A stretch of DNA of 64,000 nucleotides. Source: Phialophora verrucosa (taxonomy: Eukaryota; Ascomycota; Eurotiomycetes; Chaetothyriales; Herpotrichiellaceae). A program made the position numbers and the translations under genes. The stretch spans positions 1,736,001 through 1,800,000 of the forward strand of contig MSED01000002.1 of assembly GCA_002099365.1 (NCBI GenBank), written 5' to 3'. Below are positions 42,264 to 51,452 of this stretch, one piece after another. Numbering within the stretch: position 1 is the first letter of the stretch; the number at the start of each line of letters is the position of its first letter. Under the pieces are notes generated by a model, which ran no database searches, had not been told where the DNA came from, and saw only the letters and a list, made by a program, of their open reading frames with translations.

Positions 42264-43112
42264 ATGACTTCAAAGCATCCTATGTCTTCCGACAATCAAA
42301 GCAGCAAACCTTGGAACTGGTGCGGTACGGAACCTTCAAGCAAGATCAACGAAGCCGATCAAGCTCCCATCCCGAAGACAGACGACATGGCCCTTCCAGA
42401 AGGAAAGACACGCTACCCCTGCGTAACACAGTCCGGCCTCGAAGAGACAATCGGCGAGCCACCAAGCGAGGAACAATCTGGCGATAGCGAGGGACATGAC
42501 CACATTGTCGTTGGTGTCGGGCCCCTCATCCCCCGTTGGACTGCAGATACATCCAATCCCACCAAGCTTCTATACTTTGTGATCCGAGACGGGTTCCCGA
42601 GTGACGGCGACTTCGAGTATACTGCGACAGAGTTCCAGAAAGCAGCCAACGAGTGGAACGCGGTTGGCTTCGGGTTGGAAATCTCCCGAACCTCCGATCG
42701 GACGCTCGCGAACTTCGTGGTCAAGTACTTCAAACCTGTCGTGGATGAAGGCGTCCTGGCTTCGGCTTTCTTTCCAAACGACGTTGACGACGTTCTCGTC
42801 TACCATAAGACTCTCGTGGAGCCAAGGTGGAGAGCGGTTCTTAGGAACACCTTCTTGCATGAGATCGGGCACATCATTGGCCTCAGACATGAGTTTGCAA
42901 TCGTGGCTGACACACTCGGCCACGGGCCAGAGAGGACCCCGGCTAAACAATTTGGAAGCAAAAATCCGATCTCGGTCATGAGCTACGAGGATGTCAACGA
43001 CATCCAGGACACCGACAGGCATGACGTCAAGGAGTTCTATAAGTTGCCGAACAATAGCAAGCTTGACGGGGTCAGAATCCGGGATTATGTGCCCAGGCCG
43101 CTGAGACAGTGA
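42264..43112 (+). CDS. Metzincin-type zinc metalloprotease, no signal peptide
   Basis: A single exon of 282 residues with the zinc-binding motif H199-E-I-G-H203-I-I-G-L-R-H209 and a downstream Met-turn candidate (SVMSYED, about residues 236-242). This is the matrixin/astacin-like metzincin pattern. The N-terminal 80 residues are polar and disordered. The fold starts at about VGPLIPRWTAD and FVIRDGF, with a matrixin-like strand order (FQKAANEWNAVGFGLEIS). I see no signal peptide, so it is either intracellular or exported by an unconventional route. There is no haemopexin or other accessory domain. Fungal metzincins of this kind are little studied. The start is the ATG at 42264; the preceding 380 bp are gene-free. 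Confidence 0.83.
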   Translation: MTSKHPMSSDNQSSKPWNWCGTEPSSKINEADQAPIPKTDDMALPEGKTRYPCVTQSGLEETIGEPPSEEQSGDSEGHDHIVVGVGPLIPRWTADTSNPTKLLYFVIRDGFPSDGDFEYTATEFQKAANEWNAVGFGLEISRTSDRTLANFVVKYFKPVVDEGVLASAFFPNDVDDVLVYHKTLVEPRWRAVLRNTFLHEIGHIIGLRHEFAIVADTLGHGPERTPAKQFGSKNPISVMSYEDVNDIQDTDRHDVKEFYKLPNNSKLDGVRIRDYVPRPLRQ

Positions 43113-43738
43113 GGTCTCGGGAGGAAGATGGAGCAAACCACAAAAGTTGGGGTCAAATCGAGCGTTCTCTTGAGGATTGGCTTCGCTATTTCATCAGTCA
43201 TAATATCTGCACGAGTGACTTGACCATGTAAAGGGGGGCATATGCTGCTGCTGAACGAGGACTGAAATTTAGCTTCTTTGGCGTGCAAGGAATGTTCCTT
43301 AAGATTTTAACGATTTGGCTTGATCTAATCTAATCTAATCGTTCCCTCGTCCCTCCGGTCCCTTTTGCGGCAAACTTGTCCTCTTCAATACTGTATTCCT
43401 GAAGATTCTTGCCCACCACCCACCAGCGACTCTGACAACACTCCAACATTACCACGCAGATCGATCCTCCATCAACTCTCCCTCAACACCTTGGGCACTC
43501 GCAGTGGAGATACACGGAAGGACCCTCCTCCACCGAGACAGGACTCATCACCCACGCCTTTCCCAGCAGACCACACAAACCCAAATCACACTAGAGCACC
43601 TCCCTCCGTCCCTACCCTTCCATGAGCACGACGTGAAGCGAACGGTTCTCCCCCTTCCTGAACCTAGTCGCGCACCCGCGTCACTCAGTCTCTCGCGCGC
43701 ACACACACACACCCTCTCTCGGTGCGCGTGTGCCCAAC
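43113..43738. other. Intergenic: promoter / 5' leader of SEC66
   Basis: No gene is supported. At about 43,320-43,345 there is a short TCTAATCTAATC repeat, and from 43,345 the sequence is strongly pyrimidine-rich with CCACC words and a (CA)n run at about 43,698-43,712, just upstream of the SEC66 start. Confidence 0.45.
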
Positions 43739-44584
43739 ATGCAATTCCTCTCCGTCTCCCTCCTAATCCCCATCGCCTATGTCTCGATCCTCCTAGGCAG
43801 CATGGCGACCTTTTCGCACCTGTACCGCTCGCGGCAGGTGAACAAGAAACTCCGCCTAGCGCCATACTTCCCCGAACACACGACCCGCAACATCTACCTC
43901 TCGCTCCTCCACCTATCGGACTCGGACCCGAGCAACGAGAAGGACAAGGACAAGGCGTCAAAAGTGCCGGACAGTGTCCTGCGCGCCGCGCTCCTCGCCC
44001 GAGCATGCGACGACATCAAGCGCATCATGGAGGTGCGGATGCGCAAGCCCGCGCTGGCTGCGCTGCTCCAGCGGGGCGTGGTGGGCGACGAGATCTTCCA
44101 GCGCTTGCAGCGCGCGGAGCAGGAGCTCGAGCTGGAGATCAAGGACGTGGTGGCCGAGGCGAACGCGCTGAGCGGCGCGCCCGGCACCTGGGGCCAGACC
44201 ATCTTCCAGAGCGCGAACGAGATGGTGCAGAACCAGATCCTGAGGGAGAAGTTGGACGCCATCAAGGCCGGCTTGGGCGCCGAGAAGGAGCGCTGGGAGC
44301 GCACCCGCGAGAGTGCCAGGAGGGAGCTGTTGGGTGGTGGTGAGGGTGTTGACGGTGCCGCTTCTGCTTCTGCCTCTGCTCCCGCCTCTGCTGCCACGGC
44401 GAGTTCCGCTCCCGTCCCCGTGCCTGCTGGACAGGGCGCCACACTCAAGGGAGCTGCGGGAAGTAGTGATGAGGATGGAGTCATTGTCGAGACGCCGCCC
44501 GTAGAGGTTGCCACGCCTGGAACCACCGGTCCAAGCGGAGGCGGAGGAGGCGGCAAGAATAAGAAGAAAAAGGGCAAGAAATGA
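43739..44584 (+). CDS. SEC66: Sec66 (Sec71), subunit of the post-translational ER translocon
   Basis: A single exon of 281 residues. An N-terminal membrane helix (FLSVSLLIPIAYVSILLGSM) is followed by the Sec66 domain: KLRLAPYFPEHTTRNIYLSL, KVPDSVLRAALLARACDDIK, ALLQRGVVGDEIFQRLQRAE and WGQTIFQSANEMVQN. The C-terminal tail is Ala/Gly/Ser-rich and ends in a polybasic KKKKGKK. Sec66 pairs with Sec72 and binds Sec62/Sec63 to drive post-translational protein import into the ER. The long Ala-rich tail is a feature of filamentous ascomycete homologues. The GTG upstream at 43730 is not used; the ATG at 43739 is the start. Confidence 0.92.
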   Translation: MQFLSVSLLIPIAYVSILLGSMATFSHLYRSRQVNKKLRLAPYFPEHTTRNIYLSLLHLSDSDPSNEKDKDKASKVPDSVLRAALLARACDDIKRIMEVRMRKPALAALLQRGVVGDEIFQRLQRAEQELELEIKDVVAEANALSGAPGTWGQTIFQSANEMVQNQILREKLDAIKAGLGAEKERWERTRESARRELLGGGEGVDGAASASASAPASAATASSAPVPVPAGQGATLKGAAGSSDEDGVIVETPPVEVATPGTTGPSGGGGGGKNKKKKGKK

Positions 44585-44905
44585 ACGCCTACCGACTACT
44601 TGATCCTGTATGATAGGTTGTGCCGTCTGGGTCCTTGGGCGTTTGACCGTGGACGGTTATAGGTCTTCACGAGAGCGTGCATTAGCATTAGCATTAGCAT
44701 GGAACAGGACAACCAGTATTTAAAATTTACGATTTTATCAATGGCCGCAACATAGAAAATGAGCGGCGGATGGAGGGGCTTGCTTCATCGTCCGTGACGG
44801 GCTAATGTATGATACAGACACACTATATTACAGGATTTGATTTACACCGAGAATCTGAGTCGATGGAACAGTAATCCCCCTACAGTACACTTACCACTTC
44901 AAATC
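44585..44905. other. Convergent intergenic region with (GCATTA)n at 44679-44700
   Basis: The 3' ends of SEC66 and the PPR-like gene face each other. A short hexanucleotide array, three and a half GCATTA units, is at 44679-44700. No gene is seen. Confidence 0.5.
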
Positions 44906-47467
44906 TCACATCTCGACATCGCCCCAGCCTCGCTGTCTCAGCAGATCGACAGGGACAGTCGTCTTCATCTCGTCCGCAACTCCCTGGATGCTCCGGAGGA
45001 CCTCTTCTAGCACCACTCCTTTCATCCTCTTCTCGATGATGAGACCCAGGAACGTCGTGAGCACGTCCAGCCGGAGCTTCCGGGCCGGGTCACTCTCCTC
45101 TTCCGCAACGGCTTCGGGGTCGACGTCGGTTTGGTGGATCATCTTGTCAGAGATGGCGACCATGATTTCCGTCAGCGTCTTGACTGCGCTTTGATACTGC
45201 AGGTTCTTCTTCATCCGCAGACGCCGGGCACCGGCCGACGGTGCTGCCCAGTCGGAGGCATACGCGCGAGCCACTTGCATGATGATCAACCTGCTGACTT
45301 CCTCGCGAGGCAGGGCATTGAAGCTCTGGTAGAGACCGTGCAAGGCACAGAGTGTCCCGTGCGGATCCGAGGAGAGGCAGAAGCAGCGGATGATCTGCTC
45401 ATACAACTCGGACGAGAATTCTTCCGGTGCCGAGACTCTCTTCTTCGCGTCCAGCTTCTCGAACCACTCTTGCATCTCGGCGAAAAGCGCTCGTGCTTCA
45501 GGAAATCCTCCCTGATGTCGGCGCGGGGATGCATAGGAAGTCTTGGCCGTATCCCAGAGAGCTGCGAATGTCTCGACGTCGGGTGCAATGGACGACTTTA
45601 AAGCCGAGTATTTTGACCAGACATCCTCTATCTGCCCAGATCGAAGTGAGGCGTACAGCCAGTGATTCATGATGAACGAGTTGGGTTTGATCTTGGCTGA
45701 GCCGGTCATCACATCGGTCAGGTGGCTGGCGTTTGCTAGGTCTGAGCGACGAGTGTAGTGCTGTAAAAGGATCGAGAACGTCTCAACCGTGGCCGCTGGT
45801 GCGCCTCGCTTGAGGAAGCCAGGACGATGCCTGGGCTCGCTCGTGATCACAGCATTCGCAGAGTCGATGTGGCCTGCAGGCGACAACCGACTCTGCACCA
45901 TGTCAATTCGAGATTGGATCATTGCCCACGCAGTTTCTTCAGCTTTCTGACGGTCTCGTGGTGAGCCTTGTCGTAACCATGCGGCGACCAGCCCATTCAA
46001 TGGACCGGCATCAGGTTTGATGCCACGCTCATACATGAGCTCGACCACCAGTGCCGCATCGTTCGTCAAGCCCTGTCCTAGCAGCCACTTTATCCAGGCA
46101 GTGAAGAAATATTTGTTTGCAAACCTCCGTGGGAAGCTAGCCAGCACAGAGAGGCCTATTTGGCTGACAAGGTCCTCGTTGAAGGGGTGGATATCTGTGA
46201 CTGCTTTGCCAAAATCTCTGAATATCGTCCAGGAGCTTTGTGGTGCCGTGGCGGTCAGCAGAAACATGTCCTTGAAGACCGCAAGAGCAAGCTCTGGACG
46301 ATCAGCCTCAAGTAGAACACTGCTGACTCGGCCCAGAATGTCCAGCCGCGTCTTTTCATCTTCGCGAGCCTCAAGTTTCCGGCAAAGCTCGAGGTAGCAA
46401 TACCAGGTTTTAATATTGGCCTGTGGATTTTGGCTCTTTGCCCACGCTGAGATGACCATGACTAGGAGCTCGGGATTAACAATGGTGGTATGCTCGTAGC
46501 ATTCGAAGGCAAGACGCTGGGCCTTTTGTGGTTTGCCGAGTTGCACATAGAGGCCGACACCAGCCGTCCAGAACAATTCAGCGAGTTCCGGCTTCGTGCC
46601 TAGCCGTGGTCGTTGTGCCTCCCATGTCTCTGCAGCAGTAGCGATGTCCCCAGTGGCTTGTAGAGCATCAATGTATTCCACCCACTCCTTGTCCTCCAAG
46701 GGGACATCGGCCTTGACCATGTCCTTGCCTAGCATTGCAAGGTGTTTCGGTCTGTAGAATCTCGTGCTCTGGGATTTCCAGAGAAAGTGCCAGACATCCT
46801 CGGGGATGATCAAGGCGAAGTTCGAGACGTGCTGCTGACACCGCAGGTACCATTTCCAGAGCGCGAAGTATTCCTTGTCGTCGTCTTTCTGCTGAGCCGT
46901 CTCCAGTGCGGCGTTAAATCGTTTGACATAGATCTTGTCCCGAACAGGAATGCTCAAGGTGACTCTGAGCGGCGATTTGGCCTGTGTGGATTGCTTCTTT
47001 CCCTCCTCTTCCCTGGCCAGATCTTCCAGATCCTCCTCGGATATCAGGTCTGCGCTTTCCGACGGCATCACGCCCTCTTCTTCCAGCGCCTTCAGCAGCT
47101 CTTCTCTTTCATTGGCAGGGAAAGAGCGAACGAATTCACTGTTTGGTCCGAAGGGTCCCTCACGCATGATAGCCAATTCGCGGTCTAGTTGATCCAGCTC
47201 TGCCTTGACGGCGGCCGCTTCAGGGTCGAGAGGGTTGTGAACTGGACGCCGGCTAGCGGCATCCTCACCCTGCTGCTCGTACTCGTGTACATCTGGGTTT
47301 CCTAGCGACGTGGCCGACGGTTTACGGCTTTGAAGGCGGGCTCGAGGCGGCTGACGGTATTGACGGACCGGCTGCAGAAGTTGCAGGCACTGCTGATGCG
47401 CCGCGAAGCTGGGGGAGAGGCAGAACTGCTGATGCCATCTTCGCAAAAGACGGCAGATGCTGCGCAT
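44906..47467 (-). CDS. Mitochondrial PPR/TPR-like helical-repeat protein
   Basis: One exon of 853 residues from the ATG at 47467. The first 40 or so residues (MRSICRLLRRWHQQFCLSPS) are basic and lack acidic residues, as in a mitochondrial presequence. An acidic linker follows (ADLISEEDLEDLAREEEG). The rest is a run of paired helices typical of pentatricopeptide repeats: AWAKSQNPQANIKTWYCYLE, LVVELMYERGIKPDAGPLNG, FSILLQHYTRRSDLANASHL and MNHWLYASLRSGQIEDVWSK. Fungal PPR proteins of this size act in mitochondrial RNA stability, translation or complex assembly. I cannot assign a specific orthologue. The gene is divergent from a small conserved protein gene 359 bp away. Confidence 0.8.
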   Translation of the reverse strand: MRSICRLLRRWHQQFCLSPSFAAHQQCLQLLQPVRQYRQPPRARLQSRKPSATSLGNPDVHEYEQQGEDAASRRPVHNPLDPEAAAVKAELDQLDRELAIMREGPFGPNSEFVRSFPANEREELLKALEEEGVMPSESADLISEEDLEDLAREEEGKKQSTQAKSPLRVTLSIPVRDKIYVKRFNAALETAQQKDDDKEYFALWKWYLRCQQHVSNFALIIPEDVWHFLWKSQSTRFYRPKHLAMLGKDMVKADVPLEDKEWVEYIDALQATGDIATAAETWEAQRPRLGTKPELAELFWTAGVGLYVQLGKPQKAQRLAFECYEHTTIVNPELLVMVISAWAKSQNPQANIKTWYCYLELCRKLEAREDEKTRLDILGRVSSVLLEADRPELALAVFKDMFLLTATAPQSSWTIFRDFGKAVTDIHPFNEDLVSQIGLSVLASFPRRFANKYFFTAWIKWLLGQGLTNDAALVVELMYERGIKPDAGPLNGLVAAWLRQGSPRDRQKAEETAWAMIQSRIDMVQSRLSPAGHIDSANAVITSEPRHRPGFLKRGAPAATVETFSILLQHYTRRSDLANASHLTDVMTGSAKIKPNSFIMNHWLYASLRSGQIEDVWSKYSALKSSIAPDVETFAALWDTAKTSYASPRRHQGGFPEARALFAEMQEWFEKLDAKKRVSAPEEFSSELYEQIIRCFCLSSDPHGTLCALHGLYQSFNALPREEVSRLIIMQVARAYASDWAAPSAGARRLRMKKNLQYQSAVKTLTEIMVAISDKMIHQTDVDPEAVAEEESDPARKLRLDVLTTFLGLIIEKRMKGVVLEEVLRSIQGVADEMKTTVPVDLLRQRGWGDVEM

Positions 47468-47826
47468 AGATGGACGGTTCCGGAATGATGAAGTGAGTTC
47501 GCAGGCGGAACGTGTCACGCACGAATGTCGAGACGATCGATCGGTGGACGCGGCCAGAAAAAGTCACGAATATTTCGAGACGCTTCGGGCGTCAACCGAC
47601 GATGAGCCGAGATTCAGCAGCTTCGTTCTGGTGACATCGCGCTGCCCGTTTTCTAGAATGCTCTCCTCGTGCTTCGACAACTACAAGTATCTCACGACCA
47701 TCCTAAGTTGTGAAGAATGACAAGTACAAGGAGAAAGTGTATAACCTAGTATTAATAGCGTCTACTTTGAGTGTTCCGTACTGATTTTCAAGTCACCCAA
47801 GTGTTAAATTGATTAGCACCACAGCC
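47468..47826. promoter_or_regulatory. Divergent intergenic region (PPR-like gene / small protein gene)
   Basis: Only 359 bp separate the two start codons, so a shared promoter is likely. No distinct element or open frame stands out. Confidence 0.4.
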
Positions 47827-48174
47827 ATGGCTTCCGCTCAGCCAGAACAAATAGAGAACTCTTCTACGAGTACCCAAGAAGCCACTAAGGACAGCACCCC
47901 ATCGGCTTCAGCACCGCTTTTCCTTCCAGCGCCCACTGATGTCTCAACATCGACTTCGACATCACAAACTGTCAAGCTCGACGCCTTGGGACCTATGGTG
48001 ATAAACTCCGACGGCACGCTCTCCCGTATTCACAACTGGGCCGAAATGACAGAAGCCGAACGCGAGCGGACTCTGCGTATCCTGGGTAAGCGGAATCAAT
48101 TGAGGCGGGAGAATATTCTTGCTGCCGACGAGGGAAGTGAGAATGGTACGGCGGCAGGCGGTGGTGGGTCATGA
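47827..48174 (+). CDS. Small conserved fungal protein of unknown function
   Basis: From the ATG at 47827 the frame encodes 115 residues. The first half is Ser/Thr/Pro-rich and disordered. The second half has the compact motif PMVINSDGTLSRIHNWAEMT followed by ERERTLRILGKRNQLRRENI, which I recognise as a recurring short domain in small ascomycete proteins, then a Gly-rich end. No function is known to me. The conserved core may form two helices with a basic surface. The track-length extension to 47809 uses a non-ATG codon, so I did not use it. Confidence 0.75.
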   Translation: MASAQPEQIENSSTSTQEATKDSTPSASAPLFLPAPTDVSTSTSTSQTVKLDALGPMVINSDGTLSRIHNWAEMTEAERERTLRILGKRNQLRRENILAADEGSENGTAAGGGGS

Positions 48175-48667
48175 ACGAAACGAGGGAGTGACATGGTCGG
48201 AGCTACGTTATAGGACGCTTTGCTCGGAGACTCGGGGGCCAATGCGCAGTATGGCAAGCAGTCTGTTCGAACAGTCGATGCAACCGTGCGGCGGACTTTA
48301 CGATGACCTCCTCCAGATCAACGACAGGCATTACGGAAGATGCCAAGTTTGTCCTGTCCGTAACAGATTTCAGAAGCCTGAGTCAGATGGGACAGTCCGT
48401 TTCTGTTCCGGGTGTCAAGATTTGAGGGCAGTATCAATAAGAGTTGACCAGAAGATGCTCAATAAACATGCCGTCAGAGACATTGGCCGTGGAACGGGAC
48501 GGGACCTCGAATCTCGAGAGAGGACACGATATTGGGTGCTGGCTACACAAGGCTTGTTCCGTTGTCAATAGCTGATTTGCACTCGAGACTTGGGTGGTTA
48601 TGAAAGGAGGATCACTTACATCTTCTCAGGCCCTGTTTGGACCATCTTGGTAGACATGCTATCTCTG
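48175..48667. other. Convergent intergenic region
   Basis: A 150-codon frame overlaps this stretch, but it starts inside the preceding gene in another frame and has no domain. I see nothing else. Confidence 0.4.
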
Positions 48668-51208
48668 TCAAACAATGAGCATCTCGTCATCTTCCCAACC
48701 CTCATAGTTGTCACTTTCTTGCCAGGAATAGACTCCTTTCCATTCCCACGATGATCCTTTATCAGAGCTAGCACAAACAGCCGCGACTAATCCAGACTCT
48801 TCGCCTCGCTGGCTGCTGCCAACGTAGGGAGATATGCCGTCTCCATCCAGTGCACGGACGAGCCTCACCTCTGACCCTTTGCTCAATAGCGCCTCCATAG
48901 TATACCAGGCGAGCGCTTCGTCCGGATAAGCATAGACTGGCTCGGACTCGTCGAAGCTCACCTCCTCGTTCCCATAGTGCGTCACGTGGCAGCACATTTC
49001 TCGGGCGTTCTCCAGGAACGAGCTATCGACTTTAATGAGACGCCATCGGCCCCATAGTCCACGTTCTGTGATTTGCATGAATAGGCTGCCGCCACCATCG
49101 TAGCATGGAAAGCGGACCGAATAATCCTGTTCTCTGCCATCCGGTAGACTGACGACACGGTGGGTAGGACGGATGTAGGGGGATTCGGGTGCCCATCCCA
49201 AGCCGTTGATTCCGCGAACGCGAAGCGCGCTAGACAGCAGAAACGCACTCCTAACTTGAACCTGCTGTCTCCAAAGGTCAGCAGCTTTGGTTCGCACCGG
49301 CTTGTTGACGAGCAAGCTCCAGCAAATGATGATGTCCTCAGGCCAGGAAGTGTGCCGCTGGCTGAGAAGATAACCTGCCTCTTCAACGCTTTTGCTGGAC
49401 GACGGATCTGAGTGCGGAATCAAATGCTGCGTGCTGCCTAGTAACGCTGCAATGTCAACAGCTCCCCTCTGGTGTAGAGTCAACAGAGCTTGTCGGAGGT
49501 TGACGACGTGATCGTTTCTGCAGAGTAGGAAAATGGTACGGCTGGCACGGATCCCTTCCAACAACGTCCAGCCACGAACAGTCCAGTCACTCACTAGCAG
49601 AGTCGATATCAGCGTCTCGATTTGTTCAATGGTAGGTTCTGCGAGATCCACGTCAACAGATTGGATGTCCATGTCAATCACGACTGTAACCTTCGCGGTT
49701 GCGAAGATGCGGCTTATGCTATTAATTGCCTGTCGTCGAAGGCTCGTTTCACTCGGTATAGCTGCAGCATCAATCCAGTATGTGTCGCATCCGAATTCAT
49801 TAGCCAGGTGGCAATAACGCCAATGAAGACAGGTATTGATTCCAGATTCTGGCCGACCGCCTTGACCGTGGCTCCAGACATGTGAAATGGCAAGCGTCTT
49901 GGACGAGACTGGTGAGTACTCAAGATATAGGGAATCTTTAGCGGCCACAATTGCAGCCGGCTTCAAGCAACCATGGTAGGATGATGCGTTCCAAACGATC
50001 TTTTCGCAGTCATTATTGCAGGAGAATACGTGGGCCGATTGCGCTGCGGTCTCGGCGGCGGTGAAACGCTGACACGTATCGGGGAAGCCTCCTGTACAGG
50101 CATCCTCTGAGCCCCTTATACACCTTGCTGGCCGGTCTTCGAAATGGGCGTCAAATCTGGAGATCATTCGACGGAAGTCGAGCCCAACGGACGTTCGACT
50201 GGTCTTCAACAGCTCGAAGGCCCAGTTGCACATATACTCGGTGCAATTCTCACGTGAATCTTCCCTAGAAAGGGAGTGTAGCTCAAAAACGCCACGCACA
50301 GCCAATAGAGAGTTCCAGGTAGATGAGTACCCATGAGCTAGCTGGACCCCAACCACGTAGTAGAAGTGAAGCATCACCGAACGCTGCCAGGCCGACCAGA
50401 GGAAAACCTTGATGATTGCCATTGCCTGTACATGATCGTCATGCTCCTGGGCAAATAACGCTTTTTTCAAGGCTCTACCTTGGTCCGACATATCTTCGAA
50501 GGGAGCTTCGATGCGCATAGACACAGCATTACTCATGGTCTCATATTCATCGAGCAACTCCGAGAGTAGATTGACATAGTTCAAGGATTTCTGTGCAAGA
50601 CCAAGATCTGGGTTGGTGCCTTGTCCTGCGAAAACAGTTGCTAGAGTTAAAGAATTCGTGTCAATATATCTGGTGACATAGAGGTTGTCCCACGCAAGAT
50701 CCTGCATTCGGCTCAGCAGGTTGAGCATCGCAGTCGCATCATCTGCTGGCTGTTCTTGCAGTTGCGAACGTGCCTCGGGCAGGATGTATTTTGCTGCCCA
50801 GCTGCCATTTCTGATGCCATCCCACAGCGTTGACCCTTTCTTTCGCGTCAACCCGTTGTTGAGAGGCAGGTAGAAGCTACGTTGAGGAACTTCTGGCAGC
50901 CTGGTCAGTAGACCTTTTACCTTGGAACACAATTCCTGAATGGAAACTTCGCAATCATTTGGCCGCCTGCCTCCGTTGACATGATGCTGTGGTAGAAGAA
51001 GCGAAAGATCGTGATCGAGCTTGTCAAAATGTCCTGTCTGGTCGTGCACATCGGTTAAGAGAGGAGTGCAAGACAACCTCAATGCATACCCTCGTTCACC
51101 CGTGTCTTCAATTTGTGCCAAGGGGCATGAGAGGAGATCATCTCTGCTGCAATCGCAGAGTCTCTCAACAAGCTCCTCCAGAGAACAAGGAAGCCGGGGG
51201 TTCTGCAT
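48668..51208 (-). CDS. Large divergent HET-domain-like protein
   Basis: A single exon of 846 residues. The first 400 residues are helical and include CLK-type Cys/His-rich stretches (CIRGSEDACTGGFPDTCQRF, CNNDCEKIVW) that might bind metal. The middle part matches the HET domain order in a divergent form: TLAISHVWSHGQGG, LHWRYCHLANEFGCDTYWID, AAIPSETSLRRQAINSISRI and AKVTVVIDMDIQ, then DWTVRGWTLLEGIRASRTIF. These correspond to SHVWGDG, WIDAICI, R-x-x-A-I-x-x-I-y, and WxxRGWTxQE of classic HET proteins. The family is linked to allorecognition cell death. This subtype, with a Cys-rich N-terminus, is often seen as single-copy in ascomycetes and may have another role. It is head-to-head with ORC3. 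Confidence 0.78.
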   Translation of the reverse strand: MQNPRLPCSLEELVERLCDCSRDDLLSCPLAQIEDTGERGYALRLSCTPLLTDVHDQTGHFDKLDHDLSLLLPQHHVNGGRRPNDCEVSIQELCSKVKGLLTRLPEVPQRSFYLPLNNGLTRKKGSTLWDGIRNGSWAAKYILPEARSQLQEQPADDATAMLNLLSRMQDLAWDNLYVTRYIDTNSLTLATVFAGQGTNPDLGLAQKSLNYVNLLSELLDEYETMSNAVSMRIEAPFEDMSDQGRALKKALFAQEHDDHVQAMAIIKVFLWSAWQRSVMLHFYYVVGVQLAHGYSSTWNSLLAVRGVFELHSLSREDSRENCTEYMCNWAFELLKTSRTSVGLDFRRMISRFDAHFEDRPARCIRGSEDACTGGFPDTCQRFTAAETAAQSAHVFSCNNDCEKIVWNASSYHGCLKPAAIVAAKDSLYLEYSPVSSKTLAISHVWSHGQGGRPESGINTCLHWRYCHLANEFGCDTYWIDAAAIPSETSLRRQAINSISRIFATAKVTVVIDMDIQSVDVDLAEPTIEQIETLISTLLVSDWTVRGWTLLEGIRASRTIFLLCRNDHVVNLRQALLTLHQRGAVDIAALLGSTQHLIPHSDPSSSKSVEEAGYLLSQRHTSWPEDIIICWSLLVNKPVRTKAADLWRQQVQVRSAFLLSSALRVRGINGLGWAPESPYIRPTHRVVSLPDGREQDYSVRFPCYDGGGSLFMQITERGLWGRWRLIKVDSSFLENAREMCCHVTHYGNEEVSFDESEPVYAYPDEALAWYTMEALLSKGSEVRLVRALDGDGISPYVGSSQRGEESGLVAAVCASSDKGSSWEWKGVYSWQESDNYEGWEDDEMLIV

Positions 51209-51452
51209 GTCTCTTCGGAGACGTGAGCGACATAGCAGGTCGAGACTTCTCAGGCTCCTGTGGCTCCTTCAGCTCCAGCGTCATGCCGAGATAATGCCCC
51301 GCCGTAGTCAATTGGTCTAAACTACCGTGACTACTAGGAAGTGTATACGGTACGGCGGATCTCCAACCCCGTTCGTACTTCGACGCGTGCCTCAAACGCG
51401 ACGAGGACTGCGACGAGAGCAGCAGGACAGCCCAGCCCAGCGAGCCTCTCGG
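51209..51452. promoter_or_regulatory. Short divergent promoter (HET-like gene / ORC3)
   Basis: Only 244 bp separate the start codons, so the two genes must share promoter sequence. No standard element is obvious by eye. Confidence 0.5.

Noticed and set aside
43504..44343. 279-codon plus-strand frame overlapping SEC66
   Set aside because: It starts in the pyrimidine-rich leader and overlaps SEC66 in another frame; SEC66 is clearly the gene.
43894..44577. 227-codon minus-strand frame
   Set aside because: It is antisense to SEC66, driven by its high GC content.
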